NCBI RefSeq assembly: GCF_963662255.1
Contig: NC_085073.1
Span: 186,001 to 250,000, forward strand
Direction of reading: 5' to 3'
From: Cinclus cinclus
Lineage: Eukaryota > Chordata > Aves > Passeriformes > Cinclidae
Length of the DNA stretch: 64,000 bases
The notes beneath the pieces are model-generated. The model had not been told where the DNA came from. It saw nothing but the letters and a program-made list of their open reading frames with translations, and made no database searches. The position numbers and the translations under genes were made by a program. Shown here one piece after another: positions 25,101 through 38,926 of the stretch; position 1 is the stretch's first letter; each line of letters begins with the position of its first letter.

Positions 25101-27463
25101 ACTTGGTCTTACAATGACCCATTTGATTCTTGGCCTTCATGGTGTCATAATGGTTCCTTGTTTCTATTGGTCCCCATGCTGTCACAATTCATCCCTGGCC
25201 CTTTTACGCCCCCTGGTGTCAAATGGGATCCTGGGATTATTAGCCTCCATTGGGTCACAATGGATCCTTGCTTCTCTGAACCCCTGTGGTGTCACAATGC
25301 ATCCCATGCCCTTTTAGGCCACTTGATGTCACAATGAATCATTTGATTCTTGGCCTCCATGGTGGCATGATAGATCCTTGCTTCTATTGGTCCCCATGCT
25401 GTAACAATCCATCCCTGGCCATTTTAGGACCCCTGGTGTCACAAGGGACCATTAGATTTTTAGCCTGCATTGGGTCACAATGGTTCCTTGCTTCTCTTAA
25501 CCCCTGTGGTGTCACAATGCATCCCATGCCCTTTTAGGCCACTTGATGTCACAATGAATCATTTGATTTTTGGCCTCCATGGTGGCATAATTGTACCAGG
25601 TTTTAATTGGGCCCCATGCTTTCACAATTCATCCCTGGCCCTTTTAGGCCCATTGGTGTCACAAGGAACCATTAGATTGTTAGCCTCCATTGGGTAACAA
25701 TGATTCCTTGCTTCTCTTAACCTCTGTGGTGTCACAATGCATTCCATGCCATTTTAGGCCACTTGATGTCACAATGAATCATTTGATTCTTGGCCTCCAT
25801 GGTGTCATAATGGTTCCTTGTTGGTTCCTTGTTTCTATTGGTCCCCATGCTGTCACAATTAATCCCTGGCCCTTTCACGCCCCCTGGTGCCAAATGGGAT
25901 CCTGGGATTATTAGCCTCCATTGGGTCACAATGGATCCTTGCTTCTCTTAACCCCTGTGGTGTCACAATGCATCCCATGCCCTTTTAGGCCACTTGATGT
26001 CACAATGAATCATTTGATTCTTGGCGTCCATGGTGGCATAAGAGATCCTTGCTTCCATTGGTCCCCGTGCTGTTACAATCCATCCCTGGCCATTTTAGGC
26101 CCCCTGGTGTCACAAGGGATCATTAGATTTTTAGCAAGCATTGGGTCACAATGGATCCTTGCTTCTCTTAACCTCTGTGGTGTCACAATGCATCCCATGC
26201 CCTTTTAGGCCACTTGATGTCACAATGAATCATTTGATTCTTGGCCTCCATGGTGACATAATAGACCCTTGCTTCTATTGGTCCCCGTGCTGTAACAATT
26301 CATCCCTGGCCCTTTTTATACCCCCTGGTGCCACAAGGGATCATTAGATTGTTAGCCTGCTTTGGGTAACAATGATTCCTTGCTTCTCTTAACCTCTGTG
26401 GTGTCACAATGCATTCCAAGCCCTTTTAGGCCACTTGGTCTTACAATGAACCATTTGATTCTTGGCCTTCATGGTGTCATAATGGTTCCTTGTTTCTATT
26501 GGTCCCCATGCTGTCACAATTCATCCCTGGCCCTTTTACGCCCCCTGGTGTCAAATGGGATCCTGGGATTATTAGCCTCCATTGGGTCACAATGGATCCT
26601 TGCTTCTCTGAACCCCTGTGGTGTCACAATGCATCCCATGCCCTTTTAGGCCACTTGATGTCACAATGAATCATTTGATTCTTGGCCTCCATGGTGGCAT
26701 AATAGATCCTTGCTTCTATTGGTCCCCGTGCTGTAACAATCCATCCCTGGCCATTTTAGGCCCCCTGGTGTCACAAGGGACCATTAGATTTTTAGCCTGC
26801 ATTGGGTCACAATGGTTCCTTGCTTCTCTTAACCCCTGTGGTGTCACAATGCATCCCATGCCCTTTTAGGCCACTTGATGTCACAATGAATCATTTGATT
26901 CTTGGCCTCCATGGTGACATAATAGATCCTTGCTTCTATTGGTCCCCGTGCTGAAACAATTCATCCCTGGCCCTTTTTATAGCCCCTGGTGCCACAAGGG
27001 ATCATTAGATTGTTAGCCTGCATTGCGTCACAATGGTTCCTTGCTTCTCTTAACCTCTGTTGTGTCACAATGCATTCCAAGACCTTTTAGGCCACTTGTC
27101 CTTACAATGAACCATTTGATTCTTGGCCTTCATGGTGTCATAATGGTTCCTTGTTTCTATTGGTCCCCATGCTGTCACAATTCATCCCTGGCCCTTTTAC
27201 GCCCCCTGGTGTCAAATGGGATCCTGGGATTATTAGCCTCCATTGGGTCACAATGGATCCTTGCTTCTCTTAACCCCTGTGGTGTCACAATGCATCCCAT
27301 GCCCTTTTAGGCCACTTGATGTCACAATGAATCATTTGATTCTTGGCCTCCGTGGTGACATAATAGATCCTTGCTTCTATTGGTCCCCGTGCTGTTACAA
27401 TTCATCCCTGGCCCTTTTTATAGCCCCTGGTGCCACAAGGGATCATTAGATTGTTAGCCTGCA
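22167..27463. repeat. 24-mer HOR, 5,297 bp, first full copy
   Basis: Twenty-four monomers run from one TTTTGGTCCACG monomer to the next. The order is start-marker G, V/M hybrid, G, D, M, G, V/M hybrid, G, D, V, M, G, D, M, G, V, M with the 11-bp duplication, G, D, M, G, D with GCTGAAAC, M with CACTTGTCC, D with GCCTCCGTGG. Several 221-bp monomers plus the 11-bp duplication account for the 17 bp beyond 24 x 220. It pairs with 27,464-32,760 at a constant offset throughout. Confidence 0.92.
25812..25833. repeat. 11-bp tandem duplication in subunit B, copy 2
   Basis: The same GGTTCCTTGTT doubling lies 4,635 bp after the first, in slot 17 of the first full 24-mer. The identical break and flanks show descent from one event. 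Confidence 0.95.
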
Positions 27464-30400
27464 TTGGGTCACAATGGTTCCTTGCTTCTCTTAACCTCTG
27501 TGGTGTCACAATGCATCCCATGCCCTTTTAGGCCACTTGATGTCACAATGAATCATTTGATTCTTGGCCTCCATGGTGGCATAATAGATCCTTGCTTCTT
27601 TTGGTCCACGTGCTGTAACAATCCTTCCCTGGCCATTTTAGGCCCCCTGGTGTCACAAGGGATCATTAGATTGTTAGCCTGCATTGGGTCACAATGGTTC
27701 CTTGCTTCTCTTAACCTCTGTGGTGTCACAATGCATCCCATGCCCTTTTAGGCCACTTGATGTCACAATGAACCATTTGATTTTTGGCCTCCATGGTGGC
27801 ATAATTTTACCAGGTTTTAATTGGGCCCCATGCTGTCACAATCCATCCCTGGCCCTTTTACGCCCCCTGGTGCCAAATGGGATCCTGGGATTATTAGCCT
27901 CCATTGGGTCACAATGGATCCTTGCTTCTCTTAACCCCTGTGGTGTCACAATGCATCCCATGCCCTTTTAGGCCACTTGATGTCACAATGAATCATTTGA
28001 TTCTTGGCCTCCATGGTGGCATAATAGATCCTTGCTTCTATTGGTCCCCGTGCTGTAACAATCCATCCCTGGCCATTTTAGGCCCCCTGGTGTCACAAGG
28101 GATCATTAGATTTTTAGCAAGCATTGGGTCACAATGGTTCCTTGCTTCTCTTAACCTCTGTGGTGTCACAATGCATCCCATGCCCTTTTAGGCCACTTGA
28201 TGTCACAATGAATCATTTGATTCTTGGCCTCCATGGTGACATAATAGACCCTTGCTTCTATTGGTCCCCGTGCTGTAACAATTCATCCCTGGCCCTTTTT
28301 ATAGCCCCTGGTGCCACAAGGGATCATTAGATTGTTAGCCTGCTTTGGGTCACAATGGTTCCTTGCTTCTCTTAACCTCTGTGGTGTCACAATGCATTCC
28401 AAGCCCTTTTAGGCCACTTGGTCTTACAATGAACCATTTGATTCTTGGCCTTCATGGTGTCATAATGGTTCCTTGTTTCTATTGGTCCCCATGCTGTCAC
28501 AATTCATCCCTGGCCCTTTTACGCCCCCTGGTGTCAAATGGGATCCTGGGATTATTAGCCTCCATTGGGTCACAATGGATCCTTGCTTCTCTTAACCCCT
28601 GTGGTGTCACAATGCATCCCATGCCCTTTTAGGCCACTTGATGTCACAATGAATCATTTGATTCTTGGCCTCCATGGTGGCATAATAGATCCTTGCTTCT
28701 ATTGGTCCCCGTGCTGTAACAATCCATCCCTGGCCATTTTAGGCCCCCTGGTGTCACAAGGGATCATTAGATTGTTAGCCTGCATTGGGTCACAATGGTT
28801 CCTTGCTTCTCTTAGCCCCTGTGGTGTCACAATGCATCCCATGCCCTTTTAGGCCACTTGATGTCACAATGAATCATTTGATTTTTGGCCTCCATGGTGG
28901 CATAATTATACCAGGTTTTAATTGGGCCCCATGCTTTCACAATCCATCCCTGGCCCTTTTACGCCCCCTGGTGTCAAATGGGATCCTGGGATTATTAGCC
29001 TCCATTGGGTCACAATGGATCCTTGCTTCTCTTAACCCCTGTGGTGTCACAATGCATCCCATGCCCTTTTAGGCCACTTGATGTCACAATGAATCATTTG
29101 ATTCTTGGCCTCCATGGTGGCATAATAGATCCTTGCTTCTATTGGTCCCCGTGCTGTAACAATCCATCCCTGGCCATTTTAGGCCCCCTGGTGTCACAAG
29201 GGATCATTAGATTTTTAGCAAGCATTGGGTCACAATGGTTCCTTGCTTCTCTTAACCTCTGTGGTGTCACAATGCATCCCATGCCCTTTTAGGCCACTTG
29301 ATGTCACAATGAATCATTTGATTCTTGGCCTCCATGGTGACATAATAGACCCTTGCTTCTATTGGTCCCCGTGCTGTAACAATTCATCCCTGGCCCTTTT
29401 TATACCCCCTGGTGCCACAAGGGATCATTAGATTGTTAGCCTGCTTTGGGTCACAATGGTTCCTTGCTTCTCTTAACCCCTGTGGTGTCACAATGCATCC
29501 CATGCCCTTTTAGGCCACTTGATGTCACAATGAATCATTTGATTTTTGGCCTCCATGGTGGCATAATTGTACCAGGTTTTAATTGGTCCCCATGCTGTCA
29601 CAATTCATCCCTGGCCCTTTTAGGCCCATTGGTGTCACAAGGAACCATTAGATTGTTAGCCTCCATTGGGTAACAATGGTTCCTTGCTTCTCTTAACCTC
29701 TGTGGTGTCACAATGCATTCCATGCCATTTTAGGCCACTTGATGTCACAATGAATCATTTGATTCTTGGCCTCCATGGTGTCATAATGGTTCCTTGTTTC
29801 TATTGGTCCCCATGCTGTCACAATTCATCCCTGGCCCTTTTACGCCCCCTGGTGCCAAATGGGATCCTGGGATTATTAGCCTCCATTGGGTCACAATGGA
29901 TCCTTGCTTCTCTTAACCCCTGTGGTGTCACAATGCATCCCATGCCCTTTTAGGCCACTTGATGTCACAATGAATCATTTGATTCTTGGCCTCCATGGTG
30001 GCATAATAGATCCTTGCTTCTATTGGTCCCCGTGCTGTAACAATCCATCCCTGGACATTTTAGGTCCCCTGGTGTCACAAGGGATCATTAGATTTTTAGC
30101 AAGCATTGGGTCACAATGGTTCCTTGCTTCTCTTAACCTCTGTGGTGTCACAATGCATCCCATGCCCTTTTAGGCCACTTGATGTCACAATGAATCATTT
30201 GATTCTTGGCCTCCATGGTGACATAATAGACCCTTGCTTCTATTGGTCCCCGTGCTGTAACAATTCATCCCTGGCCCTTTTTATATCCCCTCGTGCCACA
30301 AGGGATCATTAGATTGTTAGCCTGCATTGGGTCACAATGGTTCCTTGCTTCTCTTAACCTCTGTGGTGTCACAATGCATTCCAAGCCCTTTTAGGCCACT

Positions 30401-32760
30401 TGGTCTTACAATGACCCATTTGATTCTTGGCCTTCATGGTGTCATAATGGTTCCTTGTTTCTATTGGTCCCCATGCTGTCACAATTCATCCCTGGCCCTT
30501 TTACGCCCCCTGGTGTCAAATGGGATCCTGGGATTATTAGCCTCCATTGGGTCACAATGGATCCTTGCTTCTCTGAACCCCTGTGGTGTCACAATGCATC
30601 CCATGCCCTTTTAGGCCACTTGATGTCACAATGAATCATTTGATTCTTGGCCTCCATGGTGGCATGATAGATCCTTGCTTCTATTGGTCCCCATGCTGTA
30701 ACAATCCATCCCTGGCCATTTTAGGACCCCTGGTGTCACAAGGGACCATTAGATTTTTAGCCTGCATTGGGTCACAATGGTTCCTTGCTTCTCTTAACCC
30801 CTGTGGTGTCACAATGCATCCCATGCCCTTTTAGGCCACTTGATGTCACAATGAATCATTTGATTTTTGGCCTCCATGGTGGCATAATTGTACCAGGTTT
30901 TAATTGGGCCCCATGCTTTCACAATTCATCCCTGGCCCTTTTAGGCCCATTGGTGTCACAAGGAACCATTAGATTGTTAGCCTCCATTGGGTAACAATGA
31001 TTCCTTGCTTCTCTTAACCTCTGTGGTGTCACAATGCATTCCATGCCATTTTAGGCCACTTGATGTCACAATGAATCATTTGATTCTTGGCCTCCATGGT
31101 GTCATAATGGTTCCTTGTTGGTTCCTTGTTTCTATTGGTCCCCATGCTGTCACAATTAATCCCTGGCCCTTTCACGCCCCCTGGTGCCAAATGGGATCCT
31201 GGGATTATTAGCCTCCATTGGGTCACAATGGATCCTTGCTTCTCTTAACCCCTGTGGTGTCACAATGCATCCCATGCCCTTTTAGGCCACTTGATGTCAC
31301 AATGAATCATTTGATTCTTGGCGTCCATGGTGGCCTAAGAGATCCTTGCTTCCATTGGTCCCCGTGCTGTTACAATCCATCCCTGGCCATTTTAGGCCCC
31401 CTGGTGTCACAAGGGATCATTAGATTTTTAGCAAGCATTGGGTCACAATGGTTCCTTGCTTCTCTTAACCTCTGTGGTGTCACAATGCATCCCATGCCCT
31501 TTTAGGCCACTTGATGTCACAATGAATCATTTGATTCTTGGCCTCCATGGTGACATAATAGACCCTTGCTTCTATTGGTCCCCGTGCTGTAACAATTCAT
31601 CCCTGGCCCTTTTTATACCCCCTGGTGCCACAAGGGATCATTAGATTGTTAGCCTGCTTTGGGTCACAATGGTTCCTTGCTTCTCTTAACCTCTGTGGTG
31701 TCACAATGCATTCCAAGCCCTTTTAGGCCACTTGGTCTTACAATGAACCATTTGATTCTTGGCCTTCATGGTGTCATAATGGTTCCTTGTTTCTATTGGT
31801 CCCCATGCTGTCACAATTCATCCCTGGCCCTTTTACGCCCCCTGGTGTCAAATGGGATCCTGGGATTATTAGCCTCCATTGGGTCACAATGGATCCTTGC
31901 TTCTCTGAACCCCTGTGGTGTCACAATGCATCCCATGCCCTTTTAGGCCACTTGATGTCACAATGAATCATTTGATTCTTGGCCTCCATGGTGGCATAAT
32001 AGATCCTTGCTTCTATTGGTCCCCGTGCTGTAACAATCCATCCCTGGCCATTTTAGGCCCCCTGGTGTCACAAGGGACCATTAGATTTTTAGCCTGCATT
32101 GGGTCACAATGGTTCCTTGCTTCTCTTAACCCCTGTGGTGTCACAATGCATCCCATGCCCTTTTAGGCCACTTGATGTCACAATGAATCATTTGATTCTT
32201 GGCCTCCATGGTGACATAATAGATCCTTGCTTCTATTGGTCCCCGTGCTGAAACAATTCATCCCTGGCCCTTTTTATAGCCCCTGGTGCCACAAGGGATC
32301 ATTAGATTGTTAGCCTGCATTGGGTCACAATGGTTCCTTGCTTCTCTTAACCTCTGTTGTGTCACAATGCATTCCAAGCCCTTTTAGGCCACTTGTCCTT
32401 ACAATGAACCATTTGATTCTTGGCCTTCATGGTGTCATAATGGTTCCTTGTTTCTATTGGTCCCCATGCTGTCACAATTCATCCCTGGCCCTTTTACGCC
32501 CCCTGGTGTCAAATGGGATCCTGGGATTATTAGCCTCCATTGGGTCACAATGGATCCTTGCTTCTCTTAACCCCTGTGGTGTCACAATGCATCCCATGCC
32601 CTTTTAGGCCACTTGATGTCACAATGAATCATTTGATTCTTGGCCTCCGTGGTGACATAATAGATCCTTGCTTCTATTGGTCCCCGTGCTGTTACAATTC
32701 ATCCCTGGCCCTTTTTATAGCCCCTGGTGCCACAAGGGATCATTAGATTGTTAGCCTGCA
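27464..32760. repeat. 24-mer HOR, 5,297 bp, second full copy
   Basis: It is collinear with the preceding copy at an offset of 5,297 bp. I noticed fewer than about ten substitutions. Among them are GGCCTAAGAG near 31,334 for GGCATAAGAG, GGTTCC near 31,450 for GGATCC, and GGGTCACAATGG near 31,660 for GGGTAACAATGA. Near 27,025 the earlier copy has TTGCGTCAC where this one has TTGGGTCAC near 32,322. Such near identity implies recent duplication or ongoing homogenisation. Confidence 0.92.
31109..31130. repeat. 11-bp tandem duplication in subunit B, copy 3
   Basis: The same doubling lies 5,297 bp after copy 2, in slot 17 of the second full 24-mer. The 6-mers and 8-mers downstream lack it because they lack slot 17. 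Confidence 0.95.
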
Positions 32761-34170
32761 TTGGGTCACAATGGTTCCTTGCTTCTCTTAACCTCTGTGG
32801 TGTCACAATGCATCCCATGCCCTTTTAGGCCACTTGATGTCACAATGAATCATTTGATTCTTGGCCTCCATGGTGGCATAATAGATCCTTGCTTCTTTTG
32901 GTCCACGTGCTGTAACAATCCTTCCCTGGCCATTTTAGGCCCCCTGGTGTCACAAGGGATCATTAGATTGTTAGCCTGCATTGGGTCACAATGGTTCCTT
33001 GCTTCTCTTAACCTCTGTGGTGTCACAATGCATCCCATGCCCTTTTAGGCCACTTGATGTCACAATGAATCATTTGATTTTTGGCCTCCATGGTGGCATA
33101 ATTATACCAGGTTTTAATTGGGCCCCATGCTTTCACAATCCATCCCTGGCCCTTTTACGCCCCCTGGTGTCAAATGGGATCCTGGGATTATTAGCCTCCA
33201 TTGGGTCACAATGGATCCTTGCTTCTCTTAACCCCTGTGGTGTCACAATGCATCCCATGCCCTTTTAGGCCACTTGATGTCACAATGAATCATTTGATTC
33301 TTGGCCTCCATGGTGGCATAATAGATCCTTGCTTCTATTGGTCCCCGTGCTGTAACAATCCATCCCTGGCCATTTTAGGCCCCCTGGTGTCACAAGGGAT
33401 CATTAGATTTTTAGCAAGCATTGGGTCACAATGGTTCCTTGCTTCTCTTAACCTCTGTGGTGTCACAATGCATCCCATGCCCTTTTAGGCCACTTGATGT
33501 CACAATGAATCATTTGATTCTTGGCCTCCATGGTGACATAATAGACCCTTGCTTCTATTGGTCCCCGTGCTGTAACAATTCATCCCTGGCCCTTTTTATA
33601 GCCCCTGGTGCCACAAGGGATCATTAGATTGTTAGCCTGCTTTGGGTCACAATGGTTCCTTGCTTCTCTTAACCTCTGTGGTGTCACAATGCATTCCAAG
33701 CCCTTTTAGGCCACTTGGTCTTACAATGAACCATTTGATTCTTGGCCTTCATGGTGTCATAATGGTTCCTTGTTTCTATTGGTCCCCATGCTGTCACAAT
33801 TCATCCCTGGCCCTTTTACGCCCCCTGGTGTCAAATGGGATCCTGGGATTATTAGCCTCCATTGGGTCACAATGGATCCTTGCTTCTCTGAACCCCTGTG
33901 GTGTCACAATGCATCCCATGCCCTTTTAGGCCACTTGATGTCACAATGAATCATTTGATTCTTGGCCTCCATGGTGGCATAATAGATCCTTGCTTCTATT
34001 GGTCCCCGTGCTGTAACAATCCATCCCTGGCCATTTTAGGCCCCCTGGTGTCACAAGGGATCATTAGATTGTTAGCCTGCATTGGGTCACAATGGTTCCT
34101 TGCTTCTCTTAGCCCCTGTGGTGTCACAATGCATCCCATGCCCTTTTAGGCCACTTGATGTCACAATGAA
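32761..34170. repeat. 24-mer HOR, partial third copy
   Basis: The first six to seven slots follow the 24-mer at the same 5,297-bp offset, and then a D monomer (GAGTCTTGG, GACATAATAGATCC) replaces the expected V/M hybrid slot near 34,170. Slot 2 is replaced in place by sequence like slot 7. The copy therefore ends by a switch to other array sequence, not by leaving the satellite. Confidence 0.8.
33060..33185. repeat. Conversion-like patch in slot 2 of the partial 24-mer
   Basis: Slot 2 normally has GAACCATTTG, ATTTTACCAGG, CATGCTGTCAC and GTGCCAAATGG (about 27,771-27,890). Here the four sites read GAATCATTTG, ATTATACCAGG, CATGCTTTCAC and GTGTCAAATGG, which is the slot 7 state (about 28,870-28,990). 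Neighbouring slots 1, 3 and 4 keep the normal order and offset, so the patch was copied in without shifting the register. Confidence 0.7.
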
Positions 34171-37100
34171 TCATTTGAGTCTTGGCCTCCATGGTGACAT
34201 AATAGATCCTTGCTTCTATTGGTCCCCGTGCTGTAACAATTCATCCCTGGCCCTTTTTATACCCCCTGGTGCCACAAGGGATCATTAGATTGTTAGCCTG
34301 CATTGGGTCACAATGGTTCCTTGCTTCTCTTAACCTCTGTGGTGTCACAATGCATTCCAAGCCCTTTTAGGCCACTTGGTCTTACAATGAACCATTTGAT
34401 TCTTGGCCTTCATGGTGTCATAATGGTTCCTTGTTTCTATTGGTCCCCATGCTGTCACAATTCATCCCTGGCCATTTTAGGCCCCCTGGTGTCACAAGGG
34501 ATCATTAGATTGTTAGCCTGCATTGGGTCACAATGGATCCTTGCTTCTCTTAACCCCTGTGGTGTCACAATGCATCCCATGCCCTTTTAGGCCACTTGAT
34601 GTCACAATGAATCATTTGATTTTTGGCCTCCATGGTGGCATAATTGTACCAGGTTTTAATTGGGCCCCATGCTTTCACAATTCATCCCTGGCCCTTTTAG
34701 GCCCATTGGTGTCACAAGGGACCATTAGATTGTTAGCCTCCATTGGGTAACAATGGTTCCTTGCTTCTCTTAACCTCTGTGGTGTCACAATGCATTCCAT
34801 GCCATATTAGGCCACTTGATGTCACAATGAATCATTTGATTCTTGGCCTCCATGGTGTCATAATGGTTCCTTGTTTCTATTGGGCCCCATGCTGTCACAA
34901 TTCATCCCTGGCCCTTTTACGCCCCCTGGTGTCAAATGGGATCCTGGGATTATTAGCCTCCATTGGGTCACAATGGATCCTTGCTTCTCTTAACCCCTGT
35001 GGTGTCACAATGCATCCCATGCCCTTTTAGGCCACTTGATGTCACAATGAATCATTTGATTCTTGGCCTCCATGGTGGCATAATAGATCCTTGCTTCTAT
35101 TGGTCCCCGTGCTGTAACAATCCATCCCTGGCCATTTTAGGCCCCCTGGTGTCACAAGGGATCATTAGATTGTTAGCCTGCATTGGGTCACAATGGTTCC
35201 TTGCTTCTCTTAACCCCTGTGGTGTCACAATGCATCCCATGCCCTTTTAGGCCACTTGATGTCACAATGAATCATTTGATTTTTGGCCTCCATGGTGGCA
35301 TAATTGTACCAGGTTTTAATTGGGCCCCATGCTTTCACAATTCATCCCTGGCCCTTTTAGGCCCATTGGTGTCACAAGGAACCATTAGATTGTTAGCCTC
35401 CATTGGGTAACAATGGTTCCTTGCTTCTCTTAACCTCTGTGGTGTCACAATGCATTCCATGCCATTTTAGGCCACTTGATGTCACAATGAATCATTTGAT
35501 TCTTGGCCTCCATGGTGTCATAATGGTTCCTTGTTTCTATTGGTCCCCATGCTGTCACAATTCATCCCTGGCCCTTTTACGCCCCCTGGTGCCAAATGGG
35601 ATCCTGGGATTATTAGCCTCCATTGGGTCACAATGGATCCTTGCTTCTCTTAACCCCTGTGGTGTCACAATGCATCCCATGCCCTTTTTGGCCACTTGAT
35701 GTCACAATGAATCATTTGATTCTTGGCCTCCATGGTGGCATAATAGATCCTTGCTTCTATTGGTCCCCGTGCTGTAACAATCCATCCCTCGCCATTTTAG
35801 GCCCCCTGGTGTCACAAGGGATCATTAGATTTTTAGCAAGCATTGGGTCACAATGGTTCCTTGCTTCTCTTAACCTCTGTGGTGTCACAATGCATCCCAT
35901 GCCCTTTTAGGCCACTTGATGTCACAATGAATCATTTGATTCTTGGCCTCCATGGTGACATAATAGATCCTTGCTTCTATTGGTCCCCGTGCTGTAACAA
36001 TTCATCCCTGGCCCTTTTTATAGCCCCTGGTGCCACAAGGGATCATTAGATTGTTAGCCTGCATTGGGTCACAATGGTTCCTTGCTTCTCTTAACCTCTG
36101 TGGTGTCACAATGCATCCCATGCCCATTTAGGCCACTTGGTCTTACAATGAACCATTTGATTCTTGGCTTTCATGGTGTCATAATGGTTCCTTGTTTCTA
36201 TTGGTCCCCATGCTGTCACAATTCATCCCTGGCCCTTTTACGCCCCCTGGTGTCAAATGGGATCCTGGGATTATTAGCCTCCATTGGGTCACAATGGATC
36301 CTTGCTTCTCTTAACCCCTGTGGTGTCACAATGCATCCCATGCCCTTTTAGGCCACTGGATGTCACAATGAATCATTTGAGTCTTGGCCTCCATGGTGGC
36401 ATAATTGTACCGGGTTTTAATTGGGCCCCATGCTTTCACAATTCATCCCTGGCCCTTTTAGGCCCATTGGTGTCACAAGGGACCATTAGATTGTTAGCCT
36501 CCATTGGGTAACAATGGTTCCTTGCTTCTCTTAACCTCTGTGGTGTCACAATGCATTCCATGCCATATTAGGCCACTTGATGTCACAATGAATCATTTGA
36601 TTCTTGGCCTCCATGGTGTCATAATGGTTCCTTGTTTCTATTGGGCCCCATGCTGTCACAATTCATCCCTGGCCCTTTTACGCCCCCTGGTGTCAAATGG
36701 GATCCTGGGATTATTAGCCTCCATTGGGTCACAATGGATCCTTGTTTCTCTTAACCCCTGTGGTGTCACAATGCATCCCATGCCCTTTTAGGCCACTTGA
36801 TGTCACAATGAATCATTTGATTCTTGGCCTCCGTGGTGACATAATAGATCCTTGCTTCTATTGGTCCCCGTGCTGTTACAATTCATCCCTGGCCCTTTTT
36901 ATAGCCCCTGGTGCCACAAGGGATCATTAGATTGTTAGCCTGCATTGGGTCACAATGGTTCCTTGCTTCTCTTAACCCCTGTGGTGTCACAATGCATCCC
37001 ATGCCCTTTTAGGCCACTTGATGTCACAATGAATCATTTGATTCTTGGCCTCCATGGTGGCATAATAGATCCTTGCTTCTATTGGTCCCCGTGCTGTAAC

Positions 37101-38485
37101 AATCCATCCCTGGCCATTTTAGATCCCCTGTTGTCACAAGGGATCATTAGATTGTTAGCCTGCATTGGGTCACAATGGTTCCTTGCTTCTCTTAACCTCT
37201 GTGGTGTCACAATGCATCCCATGCCCTTTTAGGCCACTGGATGTCACAATGAACCATTTGATTTTTGGCCTCCATGGTGGCATAATTTTACCAGGTTTTA
37301 ATTGGGCCCCATGCTTTCACAATCCATCCCTGGCCCTTTTAGGCCCATTGGTGTCACAAGAGACCATTAGATTGTTAGCCTCCATTGGGTAACAATGGTT
37401 CCTTGCTTCTCTTAACCTCTGTGGTGTCACAATGCATTCCATGCCATTTTAGGCCACTTGATGTCACAATGAATCATTTGATTCTTGGCCTCCATGGTGT
37501 CATAATGGTTCCTTGTTTCTATTGGTCCCCATGCTGTCACAATTCATCCCTGGCCATTTTACGCCCCCTGGTGCCAAATGGGATCCTGGGATTATTAGCC
37601 TCCATTGGGTCACAATGGATCCTTGCTTCTCTTAACCCCTGTGGTGTCACAATGCATCCCATGCCCTTTTAGGCCACTTGATGTCACAATGAATCATTTG
37701 ATTCTTGGCGTCCATGGTGGCATAATAGATCCTTGCTTCTATTGGTCCCCGTGCTGTAACAATCCATCCCTGGCCATTTTAGGCCCACTGGTGTCACAAG
37801 GGATCATTAGATTTTTAGCAAGCATTGGGTCACAATGTTTCCTTGCTTCTCTTAACCTCTGTGGTGTCACAATGCATCCCATGCCCTTTTAGGCCACTTG
37901 ATGTCACAATGAATCATTTGATTCTTGGCCTCCATGGTGACATAATAGACCCTTGCTTCTATTGGTCCCCATGCTGTCACAATTCATCCCTGGCCCTTTT
38001 ACGCCCCCTGGTGTCAAATGGGATCCTGGGATTATTAGCCTCCATTGGGTCACAATGGATCCTTGCTTCTCTTAACCCCTGTGGTGTCACAATGCATCCC
38101 ATGCCCTTTTAGGCCACTGGATGTCACAATGAATAATTTGATTCTTGGCCTCCATGGTGGCATAATAGATCCTTGATTCTATTGGTCCCCGTGCTGTAAC
38201 AATCCATCCCTGGCCATTTTAGGCCCCCTGGTGTCACAAGGGATCATTAGATTTTTAGCAAGCATTGGGTCACAATGGTTCCTTGCTTCTCTTAACCCCT
38301 TTGGTGTCACAATGCATCCCATGCCCTTTTAGGCCACTTGATGTCACAATGAATCATTTGATTCTTGGCCTCCATGGTGACATAATAGATCCTTGCTTCT
38401 ATTGGTCCCCGTGCTGAAACAATTCATCCCTGGCCCTTTTTATAGCCCCTGGTGCCACAAGGGATCATTAGATTGTTAGCCTGCA
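34171..38485. repeat. Irregular block related to 8.7-12.5 kb and 62.7-64.0 kb
   Basis: The run near 35,403-36,510 is matched 27,309 bp downstream at 62,712-63,820, sharing the rare GGCTTTCATGG and CACTGGATG with GAGTCTTGG. The run near 36,724-37,890 is matched 25,356 bp upstream at 11,368-12,530, sharing CATCCCTGGCCATTTTACG and CACTGGATG. Hybrid monomers lie near 34,303-34,522 (M-type B, G-type D) and 37,825-38,044 (D-type B, M-type C and D). No gene or foreign insertion is present. Confidence 0.75.
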
Positions 38486-38926
38486 TTGGGTCACAATGGT
38501 TCCTTGCTTCTCTTAACCTCTGTGGTGTCACAATGCATTCCAAGCCCTTTTAGGCCACTTGTCCTTACAATGAACCATTTGATTCTTGGCCTTCATGGTG
38601 TCATAATGGTTACTTGTTTCTATTGGGCCCCATGCTGTCACAATTCATCCCTGGCCCTTTTACGCCCCCTGGTGTCAAATGGGATCCTGGGATTATTAGC
38701 CTCCATTGGGTCACAATGGATCCTTGCTTCTCTTAACCCCTGTGGTGTCACAATGCATCCCATGCCCTTTTAGGCCACTTGATGTCACAATGAATCATTT
38801 GATTCTTGGCCTCCGTGGTGACATAATAGATCCTTGCTTCTATTGGTCCCCGTGCTGTTACAATTCATCCCTGGCCCTTTTTATAGCCCCTGGTGCCACA
38901 AGGGATCATTAGATTGTTAGCCTGCA

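Noticed and set aside
22167..32760. The two 5,297-bp copies as an assembly duplication
   Set aside because: They cannot be fully excluded, but scattered single-base differences (near 26,153, 26,370, 27,025 and 31,334) and the partly different third copy argue for real copies.
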